Shown here: in pieces, positions 9,042 to 16,896 of the stretch
Position numbering within the stretch: position 1 is the stretch's first letter
Layout of the letters: each line of letters opens with the position of its first letter
NCBI GenBank assembly: GCA_016718875.1
Contig: JADKBL010000024.1
Span: forward strand, 1 to 64,000
DNA from: Bacteroidota bacterium
GTDB lineage: Bacteria > Bacteroidota > Bacteroidia > Bacteroidales > VadinHA17
Length of the DNA stretch: 64,000 nucleotides
Direction of reading: 5' to 3'
Made by a program: the position numbers and the translations under genes
Notes under the pieces: generated by a model
The model's database searches: none
The model's input: the letters and a program-made list of their open reading frames with translations, nothing else
Told to the model about the DNA's origin: nothing

Positions 9042-10001
9042 ATGATAAGCAGAAGATTACTACGAATTAAAGCCCTGATGGCGCTTTATGCTTTTAACCG
9101 ACGGGAGGATGATAACCTGCCTCAGGCCGAATCAGAGCTGATGTTCAGCATCGGGAAAACATACGATCTTTATCACTTACTGCTTCTGCTTGTGATCGAC
9201 ATTGCAGATTTAGCCAATGAGAAAATTGATCAGGCACTCATGAAAAGAATGCCATCAGCCGAAGATCTGAATCCCAGAAGACGATTTGTCGATAATCCGG
9301 TAATTGCGCAGCTGAGGATTAATAAAGCTCTGAATGATTATCTCGCCTCTAAAAAACTTTCATGGACAAATAATCCTCATATCCCGCGTGTATTGTACAA
9401 TAAAATGATTGCGTGGAATGTGTACGATGAATATATGCGGTCTGAGACTCATACATATCAGACTGACAAAAAATTCATTATCAGAATGGTAACAGAGCTT
9501 TTTGTGGCTTCTGAGGACCTGAATTCAAACCTTGAGGAACAGAGTATTTACTGGAATGATGACATGGAATATATTACGGCCATGGTTGAAAAGACACTCA
9601 AGAAATTCAAAACCGAATCAGGGGAAAGTGCCAGTCTGATGCCTCTTTATAAAAATGAAGAAGATGCTGAATTTGTAAAAATTCTTTTCAGGAAAGTTAT
9701 TTTGCATGATAAGAAATCTTCTGAACTTATTGACAAGAATACTACTAACTGGGAAGTGGAAAGAATAGCTCTTATGGATATTCTTGTAATGCAAATGGCT
9801 ATCACAGAGGTGCTTGAGTTTCCTGAAATACCAGTTAAGGTTACACTGAATGAATATATCGAAATAGCAAAATATTATTGTACCTCCAAAAGCAGTACAT
9901 TTGTAAACGGCATACTCGACAATATTGTTAAGGAAATGCGTGAAGAAGGAATCTTTAATAAATTCGGCAGGGGACTTGTAGGAGAAGATTATTCGGAATA
10001 A
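9042..10001 (+). CDS. nusB: Transcription antitermination factor NusB
   Basis: NusB joins NusE on boxA RNA to promote antitermination of rRNA operons. The 319-residue product is much longer than the E. coli protein (about 140) because Bacteroidota NusB has a long N-terminal extension. The start MISRRLLRIKALMALYAF is characteristic. The conserved NusB core is in the last 150 residues, with NWEVERIALMDILVMQMAITE and VKVTLNEYIEIAKYY, followed by the STFVNGILDNI helix. It opens a plus-strand run that continues with a DUF1573 lipoprotein and yajC. Confidence 0.95.
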   Translation: MISRRLLRIKALMALYAFNRREDDNLPQAESELMFSIGKTYDLYHLLLLLVIDIADLANEKIDQALMKRMPSAEDLNPRRRFVDNPVIAQLRINKALNDYLASKKLSWTNNPHIPRVLYNKMIAWNVYDEYMRSETHTYQTDKKFIIRMVTELFVASEDLNSNLEEQSIYWNDDMEYITAMVEKTLKKFKTESGESASLMPLYKNEEDAEFVKILFRKVILHDKKSSELIDKNTTNWEVERIALMDILVMQMAITEVLEFPEIPVKVTLNEYIEIAKYYCTSKSSTFVNGILDNIVKEMREEGIFNKFGRGLVGEDYSE

Positions 10002-10016
10002 GAAAGTTTTTGGTTT

Positions 10017-10445
10017 ATGAGACAATTATTTCTTATATATACTTTTGTCATATTTCTGGTTACAGCCTGCGGAACCGGCTCTCAGAAATCAGATGGGAGT
10101 TCTGTTAATTCTTTAACAGATACGGGGCGGGCAGTGCTTATTTTCAGGGAGTATGAACATAGTTTCGGCAAGGTTGAAGAGGGTGAAAAAATTAGCTATG
10201 TCTTCAATTTTGAAAATCAGGGCACAGGTAATCTTGTAATTCAGAATGCAATAACAACATGCGGTTGTACTGTTTCGAAATACGACAGGAAGCCAATAGC
10301 TCCGGGCAAAAGCGGAAAGATTGAAGTGGTTTTTGATACATCGGAACGTAATGGCCCTCAGACAAAGACAATAACTGTAAAATCAAATGCCACAGTTCCT
10401 GCCATTATTCTGAAAATTACTGCTGAGGTTGAAGCAGATAAATAA
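10017..10445 (+). CDS. DUF1573 domain lipoprotein
   Basis: A 142-residue predicted lipoprotein with lipobox FLVTAC at residues 14-19 (mature Cys 19). The mature part is one DUF1573 immunoglobulin-like domain: EHSFGKVEEGEKISYVFNFE, then ITTCGCTVSKYD, then IAPGKSGKIEVVFDT. The CGCT motif and APGxSGxI turn are family hallmarks. The function of such domains is unknown beyond an ASPM/SPD-2/Hydin-like fold. It starts 15 bases after nusB and is followed by yajC, an order seen in many Bacteroidota. Confidence 0.9.
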   Translation: MRQLFLIYTFVIFLVTACGTGSQKSDGSSVNSLTDTGRAVLIFREYEHSFGKVEEGEKISYVFNFENQGTGNLVIQNAITTCGCTVSKYDRKPIAPGKSGKIEVVFDTSERNGPQTKTITVKSNATVPAIILKITAEVEADK

Positions 10446-10478
10446 CATAAATATTTATTAATAATTAATAATTTGACT

Positions 10479-10808
10479 ATGACCAATTTTGCATTTATTT
10501 TTCTTACAGGTCAGCCGGCCGGCACAGCCGGACAGGCTAATCCTCTGGTTACTTTCCTCCCTCTTATACTTGTATTTGTGGTTTTCTATTTTTTCATGAT
10601 AAGACCACAGATGAAGAAGCAGAAGGAAATGACCACTTACAGGAATTCTCTTAAAAGAGGAGATAAAGTAATAACAACCGGCGGTATTTATGGCAGAGTT
10701 TATGAGGTTAAGGAAAACCATATAATGATGGAAGTAGGTGGTGATATTAAACTCAAAATTGATAAGAGTGCCGTTCTGAAAGATCCTTCAACTGATGAAC
10801 AGTCTTAA
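10479..10808 (+). CDS. yajC: Preprotein translocase accessory subunit YajC
   Basis: YajC is the small inner-membrane partner of SecDF. The 109-residue product has one membrane helix (NPLVTFLPLILVFVVFYFFM) followed by the family signature IRPQMKKQKE and the cytoplasmic KRGDKVITTGGIYGRV segment. I choose the ATG at 10479 over a TTG two codons upstream, as it is the more usual start codon. The gene sits between the DUF1573 lipoprotein and a YbbR-domain gene. Confidence 0.95.
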   Translation: MTNFAFIFLTGQPAGTAGQANPLVTFLPLILVFVVFYFFMIRPQMKKQKEMTTYRNSLKRGDKVITTGGIYGRVYEVKENHIMMEVGGDIKLKIDKSAVLKDPSTDEQS

Positions 10809-10853
10809 GTAAATTTTCATACTTCTGTCCTGTGGCGACAGGATGAAAACTCT

Positions 10854-11297
10854 ATGGAAAAAAATGCGAAGAAGATAAAAGGTGCTATCAACAGAGATGT
10901 TGTAGTCTTTGCCTTTTTTCTTCTTCTCTCTTTTTTATGGTACCTTAACTCCCTCGGTAAAGAGTCTGAAGCTGATATTCGCAGACCAGTAAAATTTATT
11001 AATGTGCCCAGGGGGCGTGTAATATCCAATGAAGCCCCGGCAAGAGTCAATCTGTCACTAAAGGGACCCGGATATTCGATCCTTAAACTTAAATACCCTG
11101 GAAAAAGGACACCTGTTACAATTGATCTTGCTAAAACTACCTACAAAAGGGTTCCTGAAAGCAAAGCTCTTGATTATTATGTTCTTACTGCAGGTCTGAC
11201 TAAAACATTCACTGTTCAGTTGCGGTCAGGATGCGATGTGACTTCTGTTAAGCCTGATACACTTTTCATATCTTTTGTAAAGGATAACGCAAAATGA
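10854..11297 (+). CDS. YbbR/CdaR-like membrane-anchored protein, short form
   Basis: A 147-residue product with one N-terminal membrane helix (DVVVFAFFLLLSFLWYLNSL) and a YbbR-like periplasmic beta domain: RPVKFINVPRGRVISNEAPA, LSLKGPGYSILKL, and SVKPDTLFISF. Relatives in Bacteroidota, also just upstream of coaE, are usually about 300 residues with more than one such domain, so this one stops after roughly the first half. The stop overlaps the coaE start by 4 bases (ATGA), which suggests that the short form is genuine and translationally coupled, although a deletion cannot be excluded. CdaR-type proteins in Firmicutes control cyclic-di-AMP synthesis; that role is not shown here. Confidence 0.75.
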   Translation: MEKNAKKIKGAINRDVVVFAFFLLLSFLWYLNSLGKESEADIRRPVKFINVPRGRVISNEAPARVNLSLKGPGYSILKLKYPGKRTPVTIDLAKTTYKRVPESKALDYYVLTAGLTKTFTVQLRSGCDVTSVKPDTLFISFVKDNAK

Positions 11298-11905
11298 AAG
11301 CAGTTGCAGGAAATGTAAGAAAGCTGGGAATAACCGGTGGAATTGGAAGCGGGAAGACTACTGTTGGCAGGGTTTTCAATGTACTCGGAATACCTGTCTT
11401 TTCTGCTGATGCCGAGGCCAGGGAGGTAATGGATATTGATACAAGTGTAATTCTGAGGATAAATACAATTGCTGGAAAGAATCTGTATGAGTCCGGAAGT
11501 CTTGACAGGGCGGAGCTGGCACGTTTAATTTTTAATAATACAAGGCTTCTTGAAAAGGTAAATACTCTTGTACATCCGGTAGTGTTCAGCCGTTTCAGGG
11601 AATGGGAGAAAAAGCAGGATTCTTCCTACGTTATAATGGAGGCTGCAATTTTGTTTGAAAGCGGAGCCTTCAAAACTATGGATCGTATTATAACAGTTAT
11701 TGCACCTATGGAACAGAGAGTGAACAGGGTGATTCACAGAAATAACCTTTCCAGGGAACAGGTAATCGAAAGAATGCGAAACCAGATGGATGACAGTGAA
11801 AGAATTAAAGGTTCTGATTATATAATCAGTAATTCTGAAAATGACATGGTCATCCCTGCTGTTCTCAGAATACATGAGGATATTATGAAATTAGTTAAAC
11901 CATAA
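11294..11905 (+). CDS. coaE: Dephospho-CoA kinase
   Basis: Last enzyme of coenzyme A synthesis, phosphorylating the ribose 3'-hydroxyl of dephospho-CoA. The 203-residue product has Walker A GITGGIGSGKTTVGRVF at residues 12-28, the DAEAREVM segment that binds substrate, VHPVVFSRF and the lid region VIHRNNLSREQVIERMRNQM. Length is normal. It overlaps the YbbR gene by 4 bases and is followed after 12 bases by a TerB-DnaJ gene, so all three are probably cotranscribed. Confidence 0.95.
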   Translation: MKAVAGNVRKLGITGGIGSGKTTVGRVFNVLGIPVFSADAEAREVMDIDTSVILRINTIAGKNLYESGSLDRAELARLIFNNTRLLEKVNTLVHPVVFSRFREWEKKQDSSYVIMEAAILFESGAFKTMDRIITVIAPMEQRVNRVIHRNNLSREQVIERMRNQMDDSERIKGSDYIISNSENDMVIPAVLRIHEDIMKLVKP

Positions 11906-11917
11906 TTAGTTTTGGGA

Positions 11918-12640
11918 ATGTTTGGAAAATGGCTTGGCGGAGGTCTTGGTTTTGCAATGGGAGGTCCAATTGGCGGATTGCTTGGATTTATTGTTGGCTC
12001 TGTAATTGACAGCACAACAGTAACTACAAGCGATTATCCCTCACGACAACAAAAAACTGCACAGGGAGATTTTGCCATGAGCCTGCTGGTTCTTGTGGCT
12101 GCAGTTATGAAAGCCGATGGTACTGTTGTTAAATCTGAACTCGATTATGTTAAGCAGTTCTTTGTAAGACAGTTTGGACGGGAATCTGCAAAGGAAGCTC
12201 TGTTGCTGCTTAAGGACATCCTTAAACAGGATATTATGGTAAGGGATATCTGTGTGCAGATAAGTAAAAACATGGATTATTCTTCCCGCCTGCAGTTGCT
12301 TCATCTCCTTTTTAATGTATCCCTTGCCGACGGAAAGATAAATAAAGCAGAGATTGATCTGATTGAAAAAATGTCCAATGCGCTTGGTATGTCAACCAGC
12401 GACTTCATCTCAATCAGGAATATGTTTATTCCTGAAACAGATTCATCATATAAAATACTCGAGATTGAACCTTCTGTTTCTAATGATGAAGTCAAAAAAG
12501 CATATCGCAAAATGGCTATGAAATACCATCCTGATAAGGTTAGTCATCTTGGTGACGACTTCAGGAAAACTGCCGATGAGAAGTTCAAGAAAGTAAATGA
12601 GGCATATGATAAGATTAAGAAAGAAAGAAATATGATCTGA
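11918..12640 (+). CDS. TerB-DnaJ (DjlA-like) co-chaperone
   Basis: A 240-residue protein with a Gly-rich hydrophobic N-terminus (GGGLGFAMGGPIGGLLGFIV) that could enter the membrane, a central TerB-like helical domain (DFAMSLLVLVAAVMKADGTV at about residues 48-67, and VSLADGKINKAEIDLI), and a C-terminal J domain (residues 175-240) with the key HPD (KYHPDKV) that stimulates DnaK-type ATPases. This is the DjlA architecture. The ATG at 11918 is preferred to the TTG at 11912. It lies directly after coaE. Confidence 0.88.
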   Translation: MFGKWLGGGLGFAMGGPIGGLLGFIVGSVIDSTTVTTSDYPSRQQKTAQGDFAMSLLVLVAAVMKADGTVVKSELDYVKQFFVRQFGRESAKEALLLLKDILKQDIMVRDICVQISKNMDYSSRLQLLHLLFNVSLADGKINKAEIDLIEKMSNALGMSTSDFISIRNMFIPETDSSYKILEIEPSVSNDEVKKAYRKMAMKYHPDKVSHLGDDFRKTADEKFKKVNEAYDKIKKERNMI

Positions 12641-12691
12641 TAAATATCCGGAAAATTTACGTCAGAGTAACGGAATTATTAATACATGGAT

Positions 12692-12699
12692 TAAATTTG
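12692..12699 (+). promoter_or_regulatory. Candidate -7 box for the DUF5606 gene
   Basis: TAAATTTG is an exact TAnnTTTG match 16 bases before the start codon, implying a very short leader. No clear -33 TTTG is visible. Confidence 0.35.
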
Positions 12700-12715
12700 C
12701 AAAAAACAATTTAGT

Positions 12716-13210
12716 ATGGTTTTAAAAGATATTCTAGCAATTTCAGGTGAACCGGGACTTTTCAGATTTATAGCCCAGGGGAAAAATTCAATCATTGTTG
12801 AACATCTCGAAACAAAGAAGAGAAGCAGTGCTTTCGGTTCTGCCAAGGTGAGTTCCCTTGAAGATATAGCGATCTTCACTGAGAAGGAAGATGTGCCGCT
12901 TTCGAAGGTTTTTGACCTTATTTGGGACAAGGCGAATGGTGGTCCGGCAATTGATGGAAAGGCTGATGGAACTAAGCTTAAGATCTGGTTTACAGATATA
13001 CTTCCTGAATATGATAAGGATAAAGTTTATACCAGCGACATTAAGAAGGTTGCCATGTGGTACAACATTCTTCATCAGCTTAATCTTCTTGTGAAGGAGG
13101 ACGCTGAACAAAAGAAAGCTGAAGAGAAAGAAACAACTGAAGACAAAAAAGAATCCGCTCCTGCAAAAAAGAAAAAGAAACCTGCTGCCCCTAAGGCAGA
13201 AAAGAAATAA
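12716..13210 (+). CDS. DUF5606 protein
   Basis: A 164-residue cytoplasmic protein matching the DUF5606 family of Bacteroidota. Landmarks are the start LKDILAISGEPGLFRFIAQG, then KRSSAFGSAKVSSLEDIAIF, and MWYNILHQLNLL near residue 120. The last 30 residues form a Lys/Ala/Glu-rich low-complexity tail (SAPAKKKKKPAAPKAEKK), which may bind nucleic acid or simply be disordered. Function is unknown. It precedes the agmatinase gene by 34 bases. Confidence 0.85.
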   Translation: MVLKDILAISGEPGLFRFIAQGKNSIIVEHLETKKRSSAFGSAKVSSLEDIAIFTEKEDVPLSKVFDLIWDKANGGPAIDGKADGTKLKIWFTDILPEYDKDKVYTSDIKKVAMWYNILHQLNLLVKEDAEQKKAEEKETTEDKKESAPAKKKKKPAAPKAEKK

Positions 13211-13244
13211 CCTGATTCGAGTAATAATCTAATTCTCAGTTCGT

Positions 13245-14084
13245 ATGAACTTCGGAGGAAATGAGGTAGTATACAGTTATGATGAATCTGAAATAATTAT
13301 ACTTCCCGTTCCCTATGATGAAACCAGCACCTGGATGCGTGGTGCTGATAAGGGCCCTGATGCAATTCTTGAAGCATCTGTGAACCTTGAGTTTTATGAT
13401 ATCGAAACTGAATCAGAAGCTCATTTGAAAGGTATTCATACTGTTGAACCTGTTCTTGAAAAAGAGACGCCGGAAAAACTTGTAACTGAAGTATACCGCA
13501 GAACACTTGACCTTCTTGATCAGAAAAAATTTCCGGTTATAATCGGAGGAAATCATACTGTACCTATCGGGGCATTCAGGGCTTATTCTGAACGTTATTC
13601 TGATCTGACAATTCTCCAGCTTGATGCTCATGGTGATTTAAGGCAGGAATATGAAGGATCGGAGTATAACCATGCATGTGCAATGGCCAGGGCCAGAGAA
13701 TATGCACCTGTAGTTCAGGTAGGTATCAGAAGTATGTCGGTTGGTGAATTGCCCTATGCTGACAAAGAGAGGATTTTTTATGCCTATCAGCTTTATAACG
13801 ATAAAAGTCTGTATTCCAGAGCACTTGAAAAACTGACAAAAAACGTCTACATAACAATCGATCTTGATGTCTTTGATCCCTCAATAATGCCGTCAACAGG
13901 AACCCCTGAGCCGGGTGGCCCCGATTATTTTGACCTGATGCATTTTCTGCGCGATGTGATCAAAAACAGAAATGTTGTTGGTTTTGATGTTGTGGAACTG
14001 TGTCCTTCTGCAACAAATAAATCACCCGATTTTATTGCAGCAAAGGTTATCTACCAACTGCTTAGTTACAGATTTGCGATGTAG
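13245..14084 (+). CDS. speB: Agmatinase (ureohydrolase family)
   Basis: The product (279 residues) belongs to the arginase/agmatinase family, which uses two manganese ions to release urea. The metal motifs are all present: GGNHTVPIG, LDAHGDLRQEYEG and ITIDLDVFDPSIMPSTGTPE. The short substrate loop and the GTPEPGG segment favour agmatinase (agmatine to putrescine) over arginase. The expected partner, arginine decarboxylase, is not in the window. Its TAG stop lies inside a 28-base palindrome that separates it from the convergent mazG gene. Confidence 0.88.
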   Translation: MNFGGNEVVYSYDESEIIILPVPYDETSTWMRGADKGPDAILEASVNLEFYDIETESEAHLKGIHTVEPVLEKETPEKLVTEVYRRTLDLLDQKKFPVIIGGNHTVPIGAFRAYSERYSDLTILQLDAHGDLRQEYEGSEYNHACAMARAREYAPVVQVGIRSMSVGELPYADKERIFYAYQLYNDKSLYSRALEKLTKNVYITIDLDVFDPSIMPSTGTPEPGGPDYFDLMHFLRDVIKNRNVVGFDVVELCPSATNKSPDFIAAKVIYQLLSYRFAM

Positions 14085-14108
14085 GGACATACCATGGTAT
14101 GTCACTAC
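14081..14108. repeat. CCATGG-centred palindrome (REP-like), copy 1
   Basis: A 28-base near-perfect palindrome with arms GTAGGGACATACC / GGTATGTCACTAC around a CCATGG centre. It contains the agmatinase stop codon and lies between convergent genes. A closely related perfect 30-base palindrome is at 38147-38176, also between convergent genes. It could act as a two-way terminator. Confidence 0.8.
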
Positions 14109-14112
14109 GTTG

Positions 14113-14895
14113 TCAATCCTCCTTCTTCGCCTCTTCCCATATCACATTCATCTCATCAAGAGTCATGTCATGAAGTGACTTGCCTTTTACAAGAGTCTCT
14201 TTTTCAAGATAGTTGAACCTCTTAATGAATTTTCTGTTTGTCTTTTCAAGAGCGGCTTCAGGATCTATACCGTATAATCTGGATGCATTGATAATGGAAA
14301 ACATTACATCACCCAGTTCGGCTTCTATTTTTTCAGTGTCATGATTTGCCACTTCTGCTTTTAACTCTGAAATCTCTTCAAGCACTTTGTCCCATATCTG
14401 CTCCCTCTTCTCCCAGTCAAAACCAACTCCTCTTACTTTCTCCTGAATCCTGTTTGCCTTGACAATGGCAGGCAATGATGACGGAACACCTGACAAAACC
14501 GGTTTATAGCCGTTATTTTCTTTAATCTTCAGTTTTTCCCAGTTATCCTCAACCTGTGTTGCATTTGAAACCTTTACATCTCCGAATACATGAGGATGTC
14601 TGTACACCAGCTTGGTATTGATGCCTTCAAGAACATCTGCCATTGTAAATGTTCCTCTTTCTGATCCTATTTTTGCATAGAAAACAAGATGGAGCATCAG
14701 GTCGCCAAGTTCGTTTTTTATCCCTTCGTCACTGCCTGATGATATTGCATCAGCAAGTTCATATGTCTCTTCAATAGTTAGTTTCCGCAGTGTCTCAAAG
14801 GTCTGTTTCATATCCCAGGGGCACTTTACCCTGAGTTCATCCAGAATTCCCATCAGCTTGTTAAACTCCTCAAGGCTTTTGTTGTTGCTGTTCAT
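14113..14895 (-). CDS. mazG: Nucleoside triphosphate pyrophosphohydrolase MazG
   Basis: MazG converts NTPs to NMPs and pyrophosphate, and is thought to clean the nucleotide pool and lower the (p)ppGpp response. The 260-residue product holds two MazG folds. The first has CPWDMKQTFETLRKLTIEETYE and the metal helix ELGDLMLHLVFYAKIG. The second has KVLEEISELKAEV and AELGDVMFSIINASR. Both EExxE...ExxD sets look intact. It sits downstream of the SAM hydrolase gene on the same strand with a 12-base gap. Confidence 0.95.
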   Translation of the reverse strand: MNSNNKSLEEFNKLMGILDELRVKCPWDMKQTFETLRKLTIEETYELADAISSGSDEGIKNELGDLMLHLVFYAKIGSERGTFTMADVLEGINTKLVYRHPHVFGDVKVSNATQVEDNWEKLKIKENNGYKPVLSGVPSSLPAIVKANRIQEKVRGVGFDWEKREQIWDKVLEEISELKAEVANHDTEKIEAELGDVMFSIINASRLYGIDPEAALEKTNRKFIKRFNYLEKETLVKGKSLHDMTLDEMNVIWEEAKKED

Positions 14896-14907
14896 TATTA
14901 AGTTATT

Positions 14908-15702
14908 TTAAAACAATTTATTAGGTGATGCAGCCTTGCCGGAAGTATCGATTCTTACAACAGATCCTGTCTCAATGCTCAGCAATTCGGAAACATCAGC
15001 TCCGTTTATTGCAATTTCAAGAAGATCAAGCTGGTTGAATTTTGCCAGCATCTCACCTACAGGTACATCACTGTACCTCTCTGATATTTTATCTGTATAA
15101 TTTTTGTTGCTCTGTATAAGTATCCTGTATTTCCTGTTCTCAAATACCCTGGCGAAAACCTCCCGCGTAATATTTGATATTGCATTTCCGTAAGAGTCTA
15201 TGAATATGATACTTCCTATTATCACATCCTTGTCGATAGTTGCCCTGAGAGGCAGCCTTTCACTTATAGCACTAACAGGTTTGCCGAGTTCCGATAATCT
15301 GGCTCCTGCAATAAGCTTTGAAGCAGTTCTTGCAAAGACTTCAAGTTCATTCTGCAAATCACTCTTTTCTATCTTTACAGCTTCATCAGGTTCTGAATTA
15401 AGAATAAGGTTGAATATCCCGTTGTCAGTCCCTATGAAGAAATGATTTTTTGCCCTGACAACAAGGTAGTCCTGATTCTTCAATGCCTCTGAATGAACAC
15501 ATATGAGATGTACAGTCCCTTCAGGATAGTTACCAAAAGTGTTTCGTATGATAAAAGCCGCCTGAGCTATATTGAATACAGGGATATTGCCGGCATTGTC
15601 AACAATGATGGTGCCTGGCGATAAACTGCTGAGCTTTCCCTTTATGATCCCGTTATAGATATCATCTGGCTTCCATTCAGTTGTTAATGTGATTACCGGC
15701 AT
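14908..15702 (-). CDS. SAM hydroxide adenosyltransferase (DUF62 / SAM hydrolase)
   Basis: A 264-residue product of the family that includes SAM-dependent fluorinase and chlorinase; ordinary bacterial members hydrolyse S-adenosylmethionine to adenosine and methionine. Visible landmarks are MPVITLTTEWKPDDIYNGII at the start, then VDNAGNIPVFNIAQAAFII, then VRAKNHFFIGTDNGIFNLI and IIFIDSYGNAISNIT. The open frame runs upstream to 16026, but the extension has no family similarity and overlaps phoH, so I take the ATG at 15702. The usual DxxxxD-type start of the family (TDFG) is replaced by TTEWKPDD, and the family's N-terminal Asp may therefore be shifted. Confidence 0.85.
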   Translation of the reverse strand: MPVITLTTEWKPDDIYNGIIKGKLSSLSPGTIIVDNAGNIPVFNIAQAAFIIRNTFGNYPEGTVHLICVHSEALKNQDYLVVRAKNHFFIGTDNGIFNLILNSEPDEAVKIEKSDLQNELEVFARTASKLIAGARLSELGKPVSAISERLPLRATIDKDVIIGSIIFIDSYGNAISNITREVFARVFENRKYRILIQSNKNYTDKISERYSDVPVGEMLAKFNQLDLLEIAINGADVSELLSIETGSVVRIDTSGKAASPNKLF

Positions 15703-15718
15703 ACTAAAAAACTTGTAA

Positions 15719-15726
15719 CAAAGATA
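15719..15726 (-). promoter_or_regulatory. Candidate -7 box for the SAM hydrolase-mazG pair
   Basis: On the minus strand TATCTTTG matches TAnnTTTG 16 bases before the start codon. No TTTG is found at the preferred 17-23 base distance. Confidence 0.35.
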
Positions 15727-15847
15727 ATCTTCTAAGCAAAAAATAACCTTACTTTGCAGAGTCCGTTTTGAATTTTTATGAACCGTCAAGGATGGGCTCC
15801 TTATTCGGTTAATAAATGCGGGAGAGAGAACATTTTTAGTACTATTA

Positions 15848-16867
15848 ATGACAGAGATTACAATATTTCTTGAAGATGTCGATCCGGTGGTATTTTTCGG
15901 ATCAAATAACTCCCAGCTGGATAAGATACAGGGATTCTTTCCCAAGATTAAGTTACTGGCAAGGGGAAATGAAATAAAATGCATGGGAGAGGAGTCTGAA
16001 ATAACCCTCTTTGCTGAGAAATTCAATGAGCTGCTCGAATACTACAGGAAGTATCGTCGCCTTGAAGAGGATGACATAGAGAAGTACTTTCTTGATGCAG
16101 ACCATATGCGTTCCGCCGCCAATGGTCATTTTGAAAATGTTATTGTTTTTGGTACAAGCGGGAAGCCGATCCGTGCCCGTACAGTCAACCAGGTACAACT
16201 TGTAAATGATTACAATAGCAACGATCTTATAATCGCTGAAGGTCCTGCCGGAACTGGTAAAACATATACCTCGATTGCACTTGCGGTTAAAGCCTTAAAG
16301 GACAGGGAGGTAAAAAAGATAATCCTTACACGACCAGCAGTTGAAGCTGGAGAGCGACTGGGTTTTCTTCCCGGTGATATGAAAGAAAAACTCGACCCTT
16401 ACCTCCAGCCGCTGTATGATGCCCTTCATGACATGCTGCCTTATAAAAAGCTTGAGACATGGATTGAGGATGGCACAGTGCAGATAGCACCTCTTGCTTT
16501 TATGAGGGGAAGAACACTCGAAAATGCATTTGTAATTCTCGATGAAGCGCAGAATGCAACAATAAGCCAGATCAAGATGTTCCTAACCAGGATGGGGGTG
16601 AGCTCCAAGTTCATAATGACAGGCGATTCTACACAAATTGATCTTCCCAGGAAAAACGATTCAGGTTTGATCCAGGCTATTCGGATTCTCGGTGGCATTG
16701 AAGGTATCTCCATTATCAGGTTTGACGAAGGGGATATTGTCCGGCATAAGCTTGTAAAAAGAATTGTAAGAGCTTATGAGAATGAAGAGAATGTGAAAGA
16801 ACTTAAACAGAGTGACACTGAGAGGCACAGAGTCCCGATAGCTAACGGGACAGAGAAAAAGCAATAA
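15848..16867 (+). CDS. PhoH-like ATPase
   Basis: A 339-residue cytoplasmic P-loop protein of the PhoH family, often linked to RNA metabolism (with YbeY and RNase relatives). Order of motifs: an N-terminal KH-like region (residues 1-100), Walker A EGPAGTGKT at 131-139, GERLGFLPGDMKEKLDPYL, Walker B FVILDEAQNAT, and sensor MTGDSTQIDLP. The last 15 residues read through a dispersed ACAGAG-type repeat. If one A were lost from the run in CTTAAACAG near 16806, the natural end would be a TGA at 16815-16817, giving ELKTE. The end is therefore uncertain. It is transcribed toward purC. Confidence 0.93.
   Translation: MTEITIFLEDVDPVVFFGSNNSQLDKIQGFFPKIKLLARGNEIKCMGEESEITLFAEKFNELLEYYRKYRRLEEDDIEKYFLDADHMRSAANGHFENVIVFGTSGKPIRARTVNQVQLVNDYNSNDLIIAEGPAGTGKTYTSIALAVKALKDREVKKIILTRPAVEAGERLGFLPGDMKEKLDPYLQPLYDALHDMLPYKKLETWIEDGTVQIAPLAFMRGRTLENAFVILDEAQNATISQIKMFLTRMGVSSKFIMTGDSTQIDLPRKNDSGLIQAIRILGGIEGISIIRFDEGDIVRHKLVKRIVRAYENEENVKELKQSDTERHRVPIANGTEKKQ
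16806..16860. repeat. ACAGAG-type repeat at the phoH 3' end
   Basis: Words of the form CAGAGTGAC, GGCACAGAG and GGGACAGAG follow each other here, matching the family at 151-239, 59230-59276 and 61412-61529. An imperfect hairpin AGTCCCG/CGGGACA is included. The annotated phoH frame runs through it. Confidence 0.55.
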
Positions 16868-16896
16868 AGAATAAGTACTGTTAATTAAATAACAAT

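Noticed and set aside
15703..16026. N-terminal extension of the SAM hydrolase frame to 16026
   Set aside because: The extra 108 residues have no family resemblance and lie antisense to the phoH gene; the family start fits MPVITLTTEW at 15702.
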